The notes beneath the pieces are model-generated. The model saw only the letters and a program-made list of their open reading frames with translations. It made no database searches and was not told the origin of the DNA. DNA of 64,000 nucleotides from Akkermansiaceae bacterium. GTDB lineage: Bacteria > Verrucomicrobiota > Verrucomicrobiia > Verrucomicrobiales > Akkermansiaceae. Of the stretch, positions 17,983-29,506 are shown piece by piece. Every line of letters starts with the position of its first letter. Position 1 is the stretch's first letter. The DNA is taken from positions 1 through 64,000 of the forward strand of contig JAIPKB010000002.1 in NCBI GenBank assembly GCA_021733795.1, in the 5' to 3' direction. A program made the position numbers and the translations under genes.

Positions 17983-20900
17983 CAGTTTCCGGAGTGGCTG
18001 TAGGTGCGGAGGAAGAGCTTGATGTCATCCACACTGGCGGCGAAGTTGTTCAAGCCCATCTGCTCGTCGGCGAGGAGGGTGATGGCGGGGATGACGATCT
18101 TCCACTGGCTGTTCCAGGCGCTGCGCCCGATGAGCCGGGCGTTGGAATAAACGATGGGGATATCGCCATTTTCAAAGAGCTTCGGATCGTCCACGGCGCG
18201 GAACGCCTGGTGCTTGCGAATGACCCATGGCTGCTCGCTGAGCGTGCCATTGGCCCCGAAGAACTGGGAGTCGCTGAAATCGCTGCCGCCCAGATTGAAG
18301 GGCAGCGGCAGGGCTTGATCGACCACCCGCCAACTCCGGACGGCACCGGTATCGCCCAGCGGCGCACGCATGGAGTCGGTGCCACAGGGAATCAGATAGA
18401 CAAAGGGCGTGGCGCTGAGCGCGTTTTCTTCAACCGATTCCCCATCGACCATGCCCACATAGCCGGGGAAGGCCAGGCCGACGGCGGCGATTTTGGTGGC
18501 GAAGCTGCTCGGACTGTAGGCGTGATCCCCGGCGGCGAGAGTGAGGCCGAAGAAGTTCTTGCCGCTTTCGATGGTGGTGCTGAACGGGATGATGAAGCCG
18601 GGAACCGGGCTGCCATCGGGCTTGGCGAGGCCGCGGCAGTAGGCGGCCACCTGCGGATCGCTCATCACGTTGGGCACGATGTGCTGCTCGAGGGTTTGCC
18701 GCCAGGCGTCGTTGGCGGATTCCGGCCCGCCGGGGATGGGCGGCAGCAGGCGGAACAGCTCCTGGCGCAGCGAGAACATGGTGTTGTAGTGGTCCGGATT
18801 GTTGATGCCGAGGCGCCCCTCCGCGACCGCAAAGTCCGCGTTCAGTTGAGCCATGGTGCCAGCCAAGCCAGCGTCACCAAGAGTGCTGGTGGTGGCTCTA
18901 GGCACGCCGCCGGTGAGATCGCCGAGCGAACGGGAGGCGACGATGCGGTTGACGACCGCCTGCCCTTGCGGGGTCCCGAGCAGGCCGGTTTCATAATCGT
19001 AGCTCTTGGCGGCGAGGTAGCTGTAGCGGCTGGCGAGATCAAACAGCGTCCGGTATTGAACCAGCGCCTCGTTGCGGAAGGTGCGGAAGGTCAAGTCCTT
19101 GGTGCGGTAGCCATTGATCACCGAAGCCGCCCGCTGCCGGAGCGTCTCGCGCCGCAGCAGGATGGTTTCCCCGGCCACCTGCAGGTTTTGGATTTTCTGG
19201 GTGGCCGTGGCGTAGGCGGTGTTCAGCTCCGTGAAGCGGGTGTACATTCCGATGAGTTCACGGTAGGTCTGCTCAAATTCAACGGCCGCCTGCAGCTCAT
19301 CCTGGTTGAAGCCGAGCTCCATGAGGGTGGTTTCCTTGACGAGTTCAAGGCTGCCGCCCACCGACACTTGGAGCAGGCGCGCCGCGGATTTGGGAATGAG
19401 CGAGCTGAACAGCATGGCGACCTTGGTTCCAGTTCCGATGGCCTTGAGAGTCCCCCGGGCGGCCGAGGTCACGTCGTTCGACAGACCCACCGTCAGTGGC
19501 AAAAAGGCGGCACCCGCTTCGGGAATAGTTTGGGCTCCCTCAGCCGAAATCTCAAGGAAATCGCCCAGGGACTCGAGAACCGCCGCCGCGGTAGCGTTGA
19601 CCACCAGCCCCGCGCCAATGTCTGCCGTTGTGGCTTGCTGTGCCCCGTGCATGGTCACCAAGCCCTCGAAGACCTCTTTCTCCCGGTCGAACCGCGTCTT
19701 CAGATCCAGCAAATCGTCGTTGGCGGCGAGCAGGGCGATTTGCGCGAGTTGCGCCTCCACCAGCGCTTCCTGCAGGGCTCCCGTGTAGGGACGCTTGCCG
19801 AGAGCCGTGCCCGGCCCGACCACATCGGCGAACTGTGCCCATTGGTTGGGAGTCACCTGGAAGGTTCTTGTCACGGTATCAGTCACCCCATCGCCGTCAT
19901 GGTCCCCAGTTTCATAGCTCGTGACGATATCGTCAATGGCTCCACCGTCGAACTTCCGGTACACCGTCGGCAATTTGTATTCCACCGTGACCGGCTTGGT
20001 GGTATCGACCCAATCGAGCGGTCGGTCGATGATGTACCAGCGGTAAAAATCCGGATCCTCGTATCCCTGCGGATAGATCTTGCCGGGGCCGATGTCGCCG
20101 GCATACGGCATTCCATAAATGTCATACAGCTCTTGGAGCATGGCATACTCCTCGTCTTCGATGGCGGTTTGCTTGTCACTGATCTGGTTTTCCTGATTGC
20201 GCAGCAGGCGGGTCATGGTGGCAGCCTGATTGAACGAACCGGCGGCATTGTTGAGCGCCGCAAGGGCCCGAACCGAGACCTGTTCGTAATGGCTTTTACC
20301 GACCACGGAGGGATCCGCCAGCTCCTGGCCGAGCGAATTGTTAAAGTACGGATCGAGATCGAAGGCAATCGCCCCCGGGCTGAGGCCGAGCGGGTTGAGG
20401 CCGGCATTGGCCGAGTCCATGGTGGTTTGGAAGCTGGTGGCGAGGGCGGGCAACTCGCTGAGTTCCGGCACGGTGGTGCGGTCCACAATCTGCACGCCGG
20501 TGTGATTCGGGTTGGTATCCACGGCGGGCAGCATGGCATTGCCAACGATCCAGTGGAAGAAGGCCCCTTGGGTCGAACGGCTGGCGGTTTCGTCGACGCC
20601 CATATGGCGCGTGACCCCGGTGCGGGGGTTGACCTTGCCATCGCGGAAGTGGCCCCATCCGGCATTGGGATCATCCTTGTAGCTGCGGCGGTGCTCGAGG
20701 GCGAGGACCTGCTGGGCGGTCCGGGACAGATTGGCGGCTGCGGCGGCGAACTTCCGCTCGTCCTTGTAGTCCACGCTCACCGGCACCCCAAGCACGGTCA
20801 CGGTCTCGGCGCTGGGGATCCAGGTAAAGTAGGGATGGGTGAGCAGCTTGTAATAGCCCTTCAGTGCGGCGAGATAATGGCCATAGGCATCGCCATGGCC

Positions 20901-23900
20901 CTGCGGGAACATCCGCTGGGCGTCGGCGGCATCCACGTTGCCATCGGCGGTGCTGCTGCCGGCCTTCTCGCCAATGTTGTAGTTGACCGCGTAGAGTGCC
21001 TCGCCGCTGTCGATGCCGCGGGTGTAGTTCCACCACAGGCGGTTGTAGGCGGGGGCGAGACCGGTGCCGGGGGAGGCGAAGTCATCGCGGCCGCGCAGCA
21101 GGGCGAGTTCCTCATCGAGCGAGCTGGCCACCTGGCCCTCGAAGGAGAAGCGGCTGGTGTTGACCTCGGTGACGCTGTCCTCGTCATCGATCGAGATTGT
21201 CGGATTGGCGGCATCCGCAAAGGCCTCGTTGCCGAGGATGGTGTAGAGGTCGTTGAGATAGCCGGCGGCGAGGATCAGGGCATTGTTGGTGGACGGGGTA
21301 TCGAGGTCGGAATTGACGGTGAAACTCTTGCCGCGGTTGAGCACGGTCTCGTAGATCTCGATGAGGCCGGCGTCATTGATGTTCTCCAGATTGAGGGCGA
21401 TATCGCCCTCCCAGCGGGTGCCGGCCTGGGTGATCAGGGAGACGTCGGTATTGATCGAGTTGCTGTAAAGATCCGTCATCCGCTGGTTGAAGGGGGTGAT
21501 CTTGGCCAGCACGCGCTTGATCCACCCCTCGACAAGGGCGGGGCGGGTCCAGCCCGACCACTCACCCGCAGGGGTGGACCCCTGCTCCTTAAGCCGATAA
21601 CTCAAGGTGTAATTGACATCCCCCATCAGCACGACGGGATTGTTCAGCACCGCGCTGGGGTCATTGCCCACCAGGATGGTGCCGCCCAGGCTGAAGGGAT
21701 TGGAGTCGGGGTTCAACCAACCGGCCGCGCTGGCGGCGGTTCCCACGGGCAGGATGGGGGCCTGGCCGCTGCTGTCGTTGAAGCCGTAAAGCCAGCGGAA
21801 TTCGAAGTTTTCCGGAAGGCCGCCGTAATCGCCGCTGTGGCGCAAGGTCACCTTCTCGTCGAGCGGGTTGGAAGAGAGCAGCACCTTGAGGTCGCCGGGG
21901 AAAAGTTCCGGACTGACCTTGATGATCTGCATGTTCACCGGATCTCCGGAATCGGTGAAAGCCTCGCCGTTGCCGAACACCAGCGTGACGTAGCCGGTGC
22001 CGCTGCCGGTGGAACTCAGGGCGTAATCGACCACCGCCGTATCGGGATCGGTGATGTCGGAACGACCCAACGCCCCGACAGTTCGATCGAGGCTGGGCAC
22101 AGCTACATAGGTTCCGGGCACGGTGGCGCTTTCACGGAAGGTTTCCAGTCGGGTGCTCAAGCCGTCGATGGCGGCGTCCCACTTTGACTTGTCGTCATCG
22201 TCACCATCGCAAACCGCCTTGAGGTCGGCAATGTCCTGGGTGCTGAGCTGGTTGAGGTGGAGGTAATCCTCGCCCACGATCTCGTCCACGAACTCGCCGA
22301 GCAGGACGAGCCCGCCTTTGGTGCCCTGGGTTGCATCGAAATAGCAGCGGTTTTGCAGGTTGGGCGGGAGGCCTTGGAAGTAGGTCTTGCCGGCATAGTT
22401 GCTGGTCAGCACCGTCGCGGGCAGTTTGGCGAGCCCATAGGTTGCGAGCAGCGACATTTTCGCGCGGATCGGATCGTGCAGCGCCACGGCCGGAGCGGAT
22501 ATTCCGGCCATCGCCATGGACTGCTGGTAAACGACCTGCGCGCTGCTCTGGCCCATCACCTGGGGCAGGCCGCCGCCGTTGGTGTAGCTGGCCTTGGCTT
22601 GGGTGAGGGTTTCCGCGAGGGCCAGCTCCGCCACCACTTTTTGCTGCGCCACGGGCAGCGTCGAATCGTCCGGCCACTTGGGAAGATAGGTCAGGGTGAC
22701 CGAACTTCCTGCGCCCACGTCCGCGATGAAGGGTTGGATGGTGCCTGCGGCGGGCGGCTCCGTGAGGGACGGGAAATCGAAGTCCGCCATCTGATAGTAA
22801 TAGAATTTCATCCCGAAGCTCGGCTGCTGGCCGGCGGGCACCTCCCCAAGGTGCGGGCCACGGAACAGCCAGAGCATGCCCTTGCGATCCTCGAAGGTGA
22901 ACTTGTTGTAGGCGTCGACGAACCCGGGAGGTGCACCGGATTGTGCTGACGGCGGCAAGCTGTCCCTGGCGAGTTCCACTTCCTCGTTGCGCACCTTGCC
23001 GTCGTTCTTGATCGGCAGCGGCAGGGGCGTCAGTGGCATCGGGGGGATGAGCGGCGTGCCGGCGATTTTGTTGTAGATCAGGGGATATTCGGGGGTGGTG
23101 CGGACCACCCTGGCCACGCGCATCGCGGGACGGCTGTCGGCGGGATCGGTGTATTGCAGCAACACGAAAGGCTCGGAGCTGGCGGCCACATTCAAATCGT
23201 CGCGCATGGCATACACGTTCTGCTGAATCAGCAGGGCGTGTTCCTCGTTGGGATTGAATCCGGGCAGCAGCGGATCCGGCTGGCGGTAGAGGCTGCCGGA
23301 GGCCTGCGCCGAGGTGAGGCCCGGGTTTTCCAGGCCCTTGAGCGAGGCGATGACAAGTTGCTGCGGGTCGGCCGGCCAGCTCACCTGATAGTGCGCGGCG
23401 ATGGCCGGGATGTAGAAGGGCTCGATCTTGGTGGCGGCGGGAAACGAGACTTTTTTGAACCACCAGACGACGAGGCGGTTGCCAGCATTCGCCGCCAGGG
23501 CATTGACCGGGATGATGGCTCCGGCAGCGGCTCCGGGGAAGCCGGCGTCGCCCAGCGGATCCAGATACGCGGCGGGTGAATAGCACTTGCCCATGGCAAT
23601 GCGGCCTGCGACTTCGTATTCGGCACCCGGGGCGTTGATGCGACTGCCCACGGTAGCGGGCAGGGCGAGATCCGGGATGCCGTCGCCATCGCGGTCATTC
23701 AAGGTGTAAACCGCGGGGGTGGCGACCTCAGGGCCGTCGCCATCGGGATCCGGGATTTCCGGACTGCCCACGGCCAGCTCGGACTGGATGTAGAGCCGGA
23801 CATACTGGTTTCCGGCCACGGAACTGAACTTCAGCAGCGAGCGGTTGATTTTGTCCGGGCTGCTCGCCGTAAACTTAACCAGCAAGCGCTGGGAGGCGCC

Positions 23901-25775
23901 GTCAATCTCCGCCTCCAGTTCCAGCGGATCGTCCTGGAAGGGAATGGTCGGCAGGCTGGTGGCCGAGAACTTCGGCCCGGTGGCGACATCGGCACCGGTG
24001 TCGGTGACATTGACCGGTTCATAGTCCGCCAGGCTGGTAGGCCACTGGTGGAGGTAATTGCGCTTGGCCACCGGCCAACTGATGTCCAGCCCGGCCACGG
24101 CTCCACCTGCGGTCGAATGCAGCGAGGCATCGAACTTTGCCAGCCAGTAAATCACCATGTTGTCGGGGTTGAGATTCTCGCGCTCGGCGAAGTAATCGGT
24201 GATCCCGTCCGGGCGGATAAAGGTGCCATAAAGAGGCTTGCCGATCGTGCTCAGTGCGGAGGGCAGCACGGCGACCATCTGGTCGTCCCCATTTTCTTCA
24301 GGGCCATCGCGGGGGCGCAGTTGCTCGCCGAGTGGGGTCACGATGGTTTCCACGGTGGCGCTGCGGCGGATTTCCACGATGTCAGCCCCGAGAAAGCTGT
24401 GTCGGCCGACCTCGCCCGTGATCTCCGGGCCGAGGTATTCGACAAACACGCGGCCTTCCATGTTGTAGGCGTGGAGGGCGGGCAGCCCGGTGCCGGCTTC
24501 GAACCAGAGGGTGCGGGGTTCCGGGGCCGGGGTGACTCCGGGGTTGGGATTGCTGGAGCCGCCGACCGGGGTGTATTCGGTGGCTTGGCCGGAAACGGAG
24601 GAGTTGAAGACCGGATTGACCCGCACGATGCGTCCGGTAGGGATGCGGACCAGCGGGCCATCGAAGGTTTTCTCCGTCCAGTAGATGACCCGCGGCGCGA
24701 CCTGCGCGGCTGAGGAAACCGCAAATGTCTCGAGGCGGAACTTGTAAGTCGGCGTGGATTCTCCGATGGCGGACGTGTCCGGCAGGGCGGAAACCCAGGT
24801 GATCGTGACCCGCCCGGTCTGGCTGGCAAAAACTTTCCCGGCATGGGGGCTGAAATAATACGGTTGGTAGGGAGCGAAGGGGGTGACCGTATTGGCGGCG
24901 ATGTTGGCATTGGCCACCCCGGACAGGGTGAGGGTGGTGCCATTGATGAGCTGCACCTCGCGTCCCAGCAAGGTGGCACCGGTGGTGAGGTCACCCGGCA
25001 CGCTGGCCACTTTCACCACACTGCTGGTGGTGGAGCTGTTGGTCACGGTCACGCTGCCGTTGGGCAACAGCGGCTGGGTCATGCCATCAACGGTATTGGT
25101 CAGCCTCGCGGAAGTGAAGATCTCACCCGGTAACACCGGTTGGGCCCGCCAATAATTGTTGTTCGCCAGAGGCGAGCCATCCCAGCTGACGGCGGGCCGT
25201 TCGATTTCATCGCCCATGAAATACCGCGGCACCCCCGAGGCGAAGGCGTAGCCGAAACTGGCGCGGACCAGCACGATGGTGGTGACACTCACGGCGTCGA
25301 TGGTCTTGCTGGCGCGAGGGTAGCGGCCTGCGGTGACGCCAGCCGTGGAAATGGCCCCCGCCGAGGCTGCGGTGGCCGCTTGGCCGGCAAACTGGACATT
25401 GGTCACCGGAGGGCCAATTGGCACCTTGGGCGGAGCGATGACGACCGCCGGAGGCTGGGCGGGGTCATAGCCGCTGCCACCGGTGTTGATGGTGATGGCG
25501 GTGACCACCCCCCCGGAGATCGTGGCGGTGGCGGTGGCGGTGGTGCCGCCGGAGGGAGCCGCGATGGTGACCGCGGGGGCGGAAGCATAGCCACTGCCGC
25601 CGCCACGCACCGTGATCGCGGTGACCACCCCGCCGGCAGAAACGGTCGGCGAGCCGCCTGCCCGCCGCGGATCCAGCAGGTTGGTTGCGCCGCCTTTCAA
25701 TTCAAATTGGGCCTGCGCCGTGACCGCAAAGAGCAGCGAGCAGCAGAGAACGAGGAGGTGGCGCGGAAAGTTCAT
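17982..25775 (-). CDS. giant secreted protein (2597 aa) of unknown function
   Basis: The start at 25775 (MNFPRH) opens a clean signal peptide ending AVTAQAQ; the frame upstream of it is not protein-like. After the signal come two copies of a glycine-rich unit ([21 protein letters not shown]). A long mixed region follows with calcium-loop-like DRDGDGIPD (residues about 790-800) and DHDGDGVTD. The last 750 residues contain long helical stretches rich in Ala, Leu, Gln and Glu (around [21 protein letters not shown] and [15 protein letters not shown]). The protein ends in a beta-rich segment closing [15 protein letters not shown] recognise no catalytic motif. Helical shell plus beta C-terminus is loosely reminiscent of Tc-toxin A subunits, but this is a weak resemblance. 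It is flanked by an S74 fibre-like gene 85 bp upstream and a coupled lipoprotein downstream. Confidence 0.85.
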   Translation of the reverse strand: MNFPRHLLVLCCSLLFAVTAQAQFELKGGATNLLDPRRAGGSPTVSAGGVVTAITVRGGGSGYASAPAVTIAAPSGGTTATATATISGGVVTAITINTGGSGYDPAQPPAVVIAPPKVPIGPPVTNVQFAGQAATAASAGAISTAGVTAGRYPRASKTIDAVSVTTIVLVRASFGYAFASGVPRYFMGDEIERPAVSWDGSPLANNNYWRAQPVLPGEIFTSARLTNTVDGMTQPLLPNGSVTVTNSSTTSSVVKVASVPGDLTTGATLLGREVQLINGTTLTLSGVANANIAANTVTPFAPYQPYYFSPHAGKVFASQTGRVTITWVSALPDTSAIGESTPTYKFRLETFAVSSAAQVAPRVIYWTEKTFDGPLVRIPTGRIVRVNPVFNSSVSGQATEYTPVGGSSNPNPGVTPAPEPRTLWFEAGTGLPALHAYNMEGRVFVEYLGPEITGEVGRHSFLGADIVEIRRSATVETIVTPLGEQLRPRDGPEENGDDQMVAVLPSALSTIGKPLYGTFIRPDGITDYFAERENLNPDNMVIYWLAKFDASLHSTAGGAVAGLDISWPVAKRNYLHQWPTSLADYEPVNVTDTGADVATGPKFSATSLPTIPFQDDPLELEAEIDGASQRLLVKFTASSPDKINRSLLKFSSVAGNQYVRLYIQSELAVGSPEIPDPDGDGPEVATPAVYTLNDRDGDGIPDLALPATVGSRINAPGAEYEVAGRIAMGKCYSPAAYLDPLGDAGFPGAAAGAIIPVNALAANAGNRLVVWWFKKVSFPAATKIEPFYIPAIAAHYQVSWPADPQQLVIASLKGLENPGLTSAQASGSLYRQPDPLLPGFNPNEEHALLIQQNVYAMRDDLNVAASSEPFVLLQYTDPADSRPAMRVARVVRTTPEYPLIYNKIAGTPLIPPMPLTPLPLPIKNDGKVRNEEVELARDSLPPSAQSGAPPGFVDAYNKFTFEDRKGMLWLFRGPHLGEVPAGQQPSFGMKFYYYQMADFDFPSLTEPPAAGTIQPFIADVGAGSSVTLTYLPKWPDDSTLPVAQQKVVAELALAETLTQAKASYTNGGGLPQVMGQSSAQVVYQQSMAMAGISAPAVALHDPIRAKMSLLATYGLAKLPATVLTSNYAGKTYFQGLPPNLQNRCYFDATQGTKGGLVLLGEFVDEIVGEDYLHLNQLSTQDIADLKAVCDGDDDDKSKWDAAIDGLSTRLETFRESATVPGTYVAVPSLDRTVGALGRSDITDPDTAVVDYALSSTGSGTGYVTLVFGNGEAFTDSGDPVNMQIIKVSPELFPGDLKVLLSSNPLDEKVTLRHSGDYGGLPENFEFRWLYGFNDSSGQAPILPVGTAASAAGWLNPDSNPFSLGGTILVGNDPSAVLNNPVVLMGDVNYTLSYRLKEQGSTPAGEWSGWTRPALVEGWIKRVLAKITPFNQRMTDLYSNSINTDVSLITQAGTRWEGDIALNLENINDAGLIEIYETVLNRGKSFTVNSDLDTPSTNNALILAAGYLNDLYTILGNEAFADAANPTISIDDEDSVTEVNTSRFSFEGQVASSLDEELALLRGRDDFASPGTGLAPAYNRLWWNYTRGIDSGEALYAVNYNIGEKAGSSTADGNVDAADAQRMFPQGHGDAYGHYLAALKGYYKLLTHPYFTWIPSAETVTVLGVPVSVDYKDERKFAAAAANLSRTAQQVLALEHRRSYKDDPNAGWGHFRDGKVNPRTGVTRHMGVDETASRSTQGAFFHWIVGNAMLPAVDTNPNHTGVQIVDRTTVPELSELPALATSFQTTMDSANAGLNPLGLSPGAIAFDLDPYFNNSLGQELADPSVVGKSHYEQVSVRALAALNNAAGSFNQAATMTRLLRNQENQISDKQTAIEDEEYAMLQELYDIYGMPYAGDIGPGKIYPQGYEDPDFYRWYIIDRPLDWVDTTKPVTVEYKLPTVYRKFDGGAIDDIVTSYETGDHDGDGVTDTVTRTFQVTPNQWAQFADVVGPGTALGKRPYTGALQEALVEAQLAQIALLAANDDLLDLKTRFDREKEVFEGLVTMHGAQQATTADIGAGLVVNATAAAVLESLGDFLEISAEGAQTIPEAGAAFLPLTVGLSNDVTSAARGTLKAIGTGTKVAMLFSSLIPKSAARLLQVSVGGSLELVKETTLMELGFNQDELQAAVEFEQTYRELIGMYTRFTELNTAYATATQKIQNLQVAGETILLRRETLRQRAASVINGYRTKDLTFRTFRNEALVQYRTLFDLASRYSYLAAKSYDYETGLLGTPQGQAVVNRIVASRSLGDLTGGVPRATTSTLGDAGLAGTMAQLNADFAVAEGRLGINNPDHYNTMFSLRQELFRLLPPIPGGPESANDAWRQTLEQHIVPNVMSDPQVAAYCRGLAKPDGSPVPGFIIPFSTTIESGKNFFGLTLAAGDHAYSPSSFATKIAAVGLAFPGYVGMVDGESVEENALSATPFVYLIPCGTDSMRAPLGDTGAVRSWRVVDQALPLPFNLGGSDFSDSQFFGANGTLSEQPWVIRKHQAFRAVDDPKLFENGDIPIVYSNARLIGRSAWNSQWKIVIPAITLLADEQMGLNNFAASVDDIKLFLRTYSHSGN

Positions 25776-25860
25776 AAACAGCAGGGGCTTGGGTTCCGGG
25801 TGAGGATTGATCCACGCGCGATGAACACGGGCTGGAAAGCCAGTGCACCACGCACAGGCG

Positions 25861-27696
25861 TTATTCGGCGGTCTCCAACGACACGGTGCGGGTGGCGGGC
25901 TGGTCCGGAGACGACAGCAGCTTCTCGATGGCGGCCATCTTGGCGTCGCGCGCCGCGTCCTTGGCCTCAAGCGTGGCGATCCGCTCGCGCAAGGCGGAAT
26001 TTTCCTCACGCAGGGCACGAATCCCGGTTTCTTGCCGGTCATTCAACTGTTTGGTGGCCTCCACCAGAACCGGAATTACCTCCGAATAGGCGACCGAGTA
26101 GAAACCCTCCGCATCCTTGTGAACGACGCTTGGCAGAACTTTCTCGATTTCCTGGCCAATGAATCCGATGGATCTGTCTTTCGGGAAATCCTTATCCGGG
26201 AATCCGGCGCGGTTCCAGTCATAGCTCACCCCGCGCAGGGCGGTGATCGTCTCAAGCGCGCCGGAGACCGGGCGGATGTCCTGCTTGTATCGCACATCGG
26301 AGCTGGTGTTGACCGCACCAACGCAGCGCAAGCTTCCATTGACATCCAGCTTGAAACTCGGATCTTTCCTGCCGATGCCGACGTTGTTGTTTGTAGCGAC
26401 CACAATACCCCAGGCAGGTGGATTGTTTGTAGTTAAAGGAAAGGATGATATGATGATCGAACGGTCGGATCGAATCACTGCGTCTCCGTCAGCACCACTG
26501 CCTTTGATGCCAAATCTATCACAACTCAGCGAAAGAGTTCCTGGTGTTCCCCAACCCGCCAAGTTGCCAGGGTTCCGGACAATTTTGAACAATTGAGGTG
26601 TAGCCGCGTCATTGTCGGTAAAGGTTTGCGGCAGGGCGAAGTTGTTCTCTGAGGTAAGCTTGGCCACCCCGGTGAGTCCCGAGCCGTTGCCAGTAAAGCT
26701 GCTGCCACTAAAGCTGCTGCCTGTAATGCTACCCGACGCCGCGATCGCCCCAGTGACATCGAGCGCGACGCCAGGCGCGGTTTTATTGATGCCGACGTTG
26801 CCGCCGCTGGGGTTGAGGAGGAGCATGCCCGTGGTGGAGGCGGCGGTGTAGGACTGGAGGGACGCCTTGTTGGCGGTGGTGTCGTAGCCGAGCAGCAGCC
26901 GCTTGTTGTTATCCGCATCGCCGCGGATGGTGAGCTGGTCGGCCGGGCTGGTGGTCATATCGCCCTGCAGCGTGAGCTTGTTGGTGGTGGAGCTGATGGC
27001 AGTGGCACCGATGCCAACCCGGCCGCTGGCATCCCAGCGGAGGGCGGTTTTCTGGGTGCCGGAGACATTGGAACCGAGGGCACCACCCGCGTTGCCATAG
27101 AGCACCGGGCCGTCCACGGCGGTACCGCCGAACAAGCGGCCCGTGCCATACCAGCCGAGGCCGTAGTTGCTGGCGGTGCCGCTCAGCGGATTGAGGGTGA
27201 GGTCCGAGGAAGTGCCGATGCTTTCCGCGAACTTGGAGCGCATGGCGAAGGCGGTGGAGACAATCTGCTGGCGCGGGGTGATCTCATTGTCCGTGGTGGC
27301 AATGGTGCCGGTGGCGGCCACCGTCACCCCCAGAAAGCGCGTGTTGCCATCGAACGCGGTGGCCAGATCGGCCAGCTTTTTGGCGGTCTCGCTGTAGCCG
27401 AAGGTCTGGGTCGGGTTAGCCACGCCCTGGCCGACGAGCACGCTGAATTCGCCCTCCGAAACCGTGACCGTCTGGGCCTCGGAGTATTTCAGGTTGGCGG
27501 CGTTGGTGGAGGTCGGGTTGTCCCAAATGCGGAAAATCACGGTGCGGTTGACCGGGGTGCCGGTGCCGACGTTGTTGCCTGAAGCGTCCAGCACGCGGCC
27601 CTGGTAGCTGATGAAGTTGGGCACGGCGGAGGTCTGCGCCGGGGAGAGAGTGGTGAACGCCAGCAGGGTGGCGGCGAGGAGGGTGTATTTTTTCAT
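25861..27696 (-). CDS. secreted fibre-like protein with C-terminal Peptidase_S74 chaperone domain
   Basis: The 611-aa protein has a signal peptide ([21 protein letters not shown]). The N-terminal domain (about 25-160) contains [16 protein letters not shown] and ends [14 protein letters not shown], a pattern common in bacterial fibre proteins. The middle (165-460) holds several phage-tail-fibre-like units ([34 protein letters not shown]). The S74 intramolecular chaperone domain spans about 465-560, with the SDVRYKQDI start where self-cleavage occurs in the family, followed by [13 protein letters not shown] coiled coil closes the chain. S74 domains direct trimer assembly and are then clipped off. 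In phage they sit on tail spikes; here the signal peptide and neighbours point to an exported cell-surface fibre. Confidence 0.88.
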   Translation of the reverse strand: MKKYTLLAATLLAFTTLSPAQTSAVPNFISYQGRVLDASGNNVGTGTPVNRTVIFRIWDNPTSTNAANLKYSEAQTVTVSEGEFSVLVGQGVANPTQTFGYSETAKKLADLATAFDGNTRFLGVTVAATGTIATTDNEITPRQQIVSTAFAMRSKFAESIGTSSDLTLNPLSGTASNYGLGWYGTGRLFGGTAVDGPVLYGNAGGALGSNVSGTQKTALRWDASGRVGIGATAISSTTNKLTLQGDMTTSPADQLTIRGDADNNKRLLLGYDTTANKASLQSYTAASTTGMLLLNPSGGNVGINKTAPGVALDVTGAIAASGSITGSSFSGSSFTGNGSGLTGVAKLTSENNFALPQTFTDNDAATPQLFKIVRNPGNLAGWGTPGTLSLSCDRFGIKGSGADGDAVIRSDRSIIISSFPLTTNNPPAWGIVVATNNNVGIGRKDPSFKLDVNGSLRCVGAVNTSSDVRYKQDIRPVSGALETITALRGVSYDWNRAGFPDKDFPKDRSIGFIGQEIEKVLPSVVHKDAEGFYSVAYSEVIPVLVEATKQLNDRQETGIRALREENSALRERIATLEAKDAARDAKMAAIEKLLSSPDQPATRTVSLETAE

Positions 27697-27710
27697 AGGA
27701 TGGGAGCTTT

Positions 27711-27787
27711 CAAATTTCAGATTTCAGATTTCAGATTTCAAATTTCAGATTTCAAATTTCAACTTTCAGATTTCAACTTTCGGATTT
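27711..27787 (+). repeat. eleven tandem heptamers between two operon genes
   Basis: Read on the plus strand, the sequence is eleven consecutive 7-bp units of the form CARATTT (variants CAAATTT, CAGATTT, CAACTTT, CGGATTT). It fills almost exactly the space between the S74 gene start and the stop of the 564-aa gene. It is much richer in A and T than its surroundings. The same 7-bp period recurs at about 47.0, 56.5 and 60.0 kb. Confidence 0.9.
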
Positions 27788-29481
27788 CACGGCTGGAGGG
27801 TGCCGAGTTCGGAGGCACGGCGGAGTTCGAAGGTGCCAGCGAGGCGGAGGCCGTTACCCGTGCCCACGCCCACGCTGTCCTTGTGGAGCCCGCTGACGAC
27901 CTCGGCGTAAGTCCCCCCGAGGACGCTGCTGCCCCAGCCGGTGACGCTGCCGCCAGCAGGCGGGGCGGCGGTGAAGGTGAAGGTGACCACACGGGTGACG
28001 GTGTGGCTTTCCCGGCCGTCCCCGAGCGTGGTCTGGCCGCTCTTGTTGTCGTGGTCCGGGTGGTATTGGTGGACGAAGGGATTGGTCGGATCGTTGAAGG
28101 GCACGACGATGGTCCGGGTCAGACTGCTGCCGATCGCAACGCTGCCGGAGCCACTAGTGAGCGCGAGGTCAAGCGGCATGTGAGTGGCCACGAGGCGCCG
28201 AGCGGCGGATTTGGCGTCCGCCTTGAGACCGCTCTCGCTGCGGCAGAGCCCGAAATCATGGGGTGCGGCGGCCAGCGGCCCCATGAAGACCTGGGACAAC
28301 ACGGTCGCTGTGCCGGCGTCGGACACATGCATCAGGTAGCGCAGCGGGAATGCGCGGGCGGCCGGCGTGACGGCATCCGCGTCCGGCTTGCTTTCCACGG
28401 CGGTGACAGTGGCCTCGCCGATCCAGAGTCCGGCGAGCGACGATTGGCGGGCGGTGGCAGGAACGAGGATGTCGAAAAGATTCGCGGAATCGGTGAAGCG
28501 GAGCAGCGAGGCGAACAGGGCATCGACACCGCCGCTCATGGCGCTGCGGTCGATGCCAAAGCTCAGCTCGATGCTGGAATTGGGCGGGATGACCTCGGTG
28601 ACGGCGGCGGCGAGCGGTGTTTCGACCCAATTGGCCTCGGAATTGAGGGTGCGGCGGGTCAGCGGCACCGGCCCGGTGATCGGTTCCATCCCGGAAGGCG
28701 GGCTATTGGATGCGACGGGCGCGATGGTGAGGGTCATGACCGCCGCCGTGCGGTTCATCACCCGCGCGGTGATGACCGAGGCCTGCCGCCCGAAGCCAAG
28801 GCCGCCCGCACTGGAAAAGGTGATTTGCACGGGCGCATAGAAATTTCCCACCACCTCGGACGAGAACCAGTAGGCCTGGTTGCGGTCCACGCGGTCAATG
28901 CTGGGCGAGAATATCTGCAGGGGGTTGGAGGCACTGAACTCCCCACCGACATACTTGAAGACCTTCGTGTTGGCGGCGATGGCGGCGGGAAAGGTGGCGA
29001 AGTAGTTCGAGAAGGTCGGGAAGTTGCCACTCGCGTTGCTGCTGGGAAAGCCGAGCAGGTTGGCCCCGTTGCGGACCCAGGTGCTGCTGGGTGGCATCGG
29101 GCGATACGCGATGGGGACGGCGTGACTGGTGGTGGCGGTGCCCGAACATTTCACCAGGTAAGCCGCCTGGCCACTCAACCCGATGAGGCTGTTTCCTCCG
29201 GCACCGCGCACCCACTTGCTCCACTCCGGGGTGCCATTGGTCGGCAGCAAGGGCGTTCTGGCGAATTCGGTCTGGTTGGGATTGGGATTCCAGCGCCAGA
29301 CTTCCAGCACGGCGGGATAGCCAGCGAACAAGGCGTCAGGCGTGGCGTGGGTGGCATCCCCGTGCAGGTAGATCGAATTCCAACCACCCTTGAGCGAGTA
29401 GGTCGTGGTCTGCCACTGGGCCTGCGCCGTGGCCGCCGCAAGCAGGCAACAAAGAGCGGTGAGGATCGGTTTGGTGTTCAT
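27787..29481 (-). CDS. secreted protein of unknown function (564 aa)
   Basis: A signal peptide (MNTKPILTALCCLLAAATAQA) is followed directly by the segment YSLKGGWNSIYLHGDATHATPD. The remainder is beta-rich, with few cysteines, no transmembrane segments after the signal and no catalytic motif that I can recognise. I have an impression of similar GWNxIYLH proteins next to tail-fibre-domain genes in related bacteria, but it cannot be verified here. The C-terminus ends FELRRASELGTLQP. The gene sits 25 bp downstream of the 279-aa gene and is separated from the S74 gene by the heptamer array, all on one strand. This supports a shared extracellular assembly. Confidence 0.8.
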   Translation of the reverse strand: MNTKPILTALCCLLAAATAQAQWQTTTYSLKGGWNSIYLHGDATHATPDALFAGYPAVLEVWRWNPNPNQTEFARTPLLPTNGTPEWSKWVRGAGGNSLIGLSGQAAYLVKCSGTATTSHAVPIAYRPMPPSSTWVRNGANLLGFPSSNASGNFPTFSNYFATFPAAIAANTKVFKYVGGEFSASNPLQIFSPSIDRVDRNQAYWFSSEVVGNFYAPVQITFSSAGGLGFGRQASVITARVMNRTAAVMTLTIAPVASNSPPSGMEPITGPVPLTRRTLNSEANWVETPLAAAVTEVIPPNSSIELSFGIDRSAMSGGVDALFASLLRFTDSANLFDILVPATARQSSLAGLWIGEATVTAVESKPDADAVTPAARAFPLRYLMHVSDAGTATVLSQVFMGPLAAAPHDFGLCRSESGLKADAKSAARRLVATHMPLDLALTSGSGSVAIGSSLTRTIVVPFNDPTNPFVHQYHPDHDNKSGQTTLGDGRESHTVTRVVTFTFTAAPPAGGSVTGWGSSVLGGTYAEVVSGLHKDSVGVGTGNGLRLAGTFELRRASELGTLQP

Positions 29482-29506
29482 AAAAAATGGGTCGGATGGG
29501 GTCTGT

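Noticed and set aside
17994..22187. A 1397-codon plus-strand open frame opposite the giant protein gene
   Set aside because: It is exactly antisense to a real signal-peptide-bearing gene, its composition (Gly, Val, His, Arg, Asp) is that of a complement in GC-rich DNA, and it has no recognisable domain.
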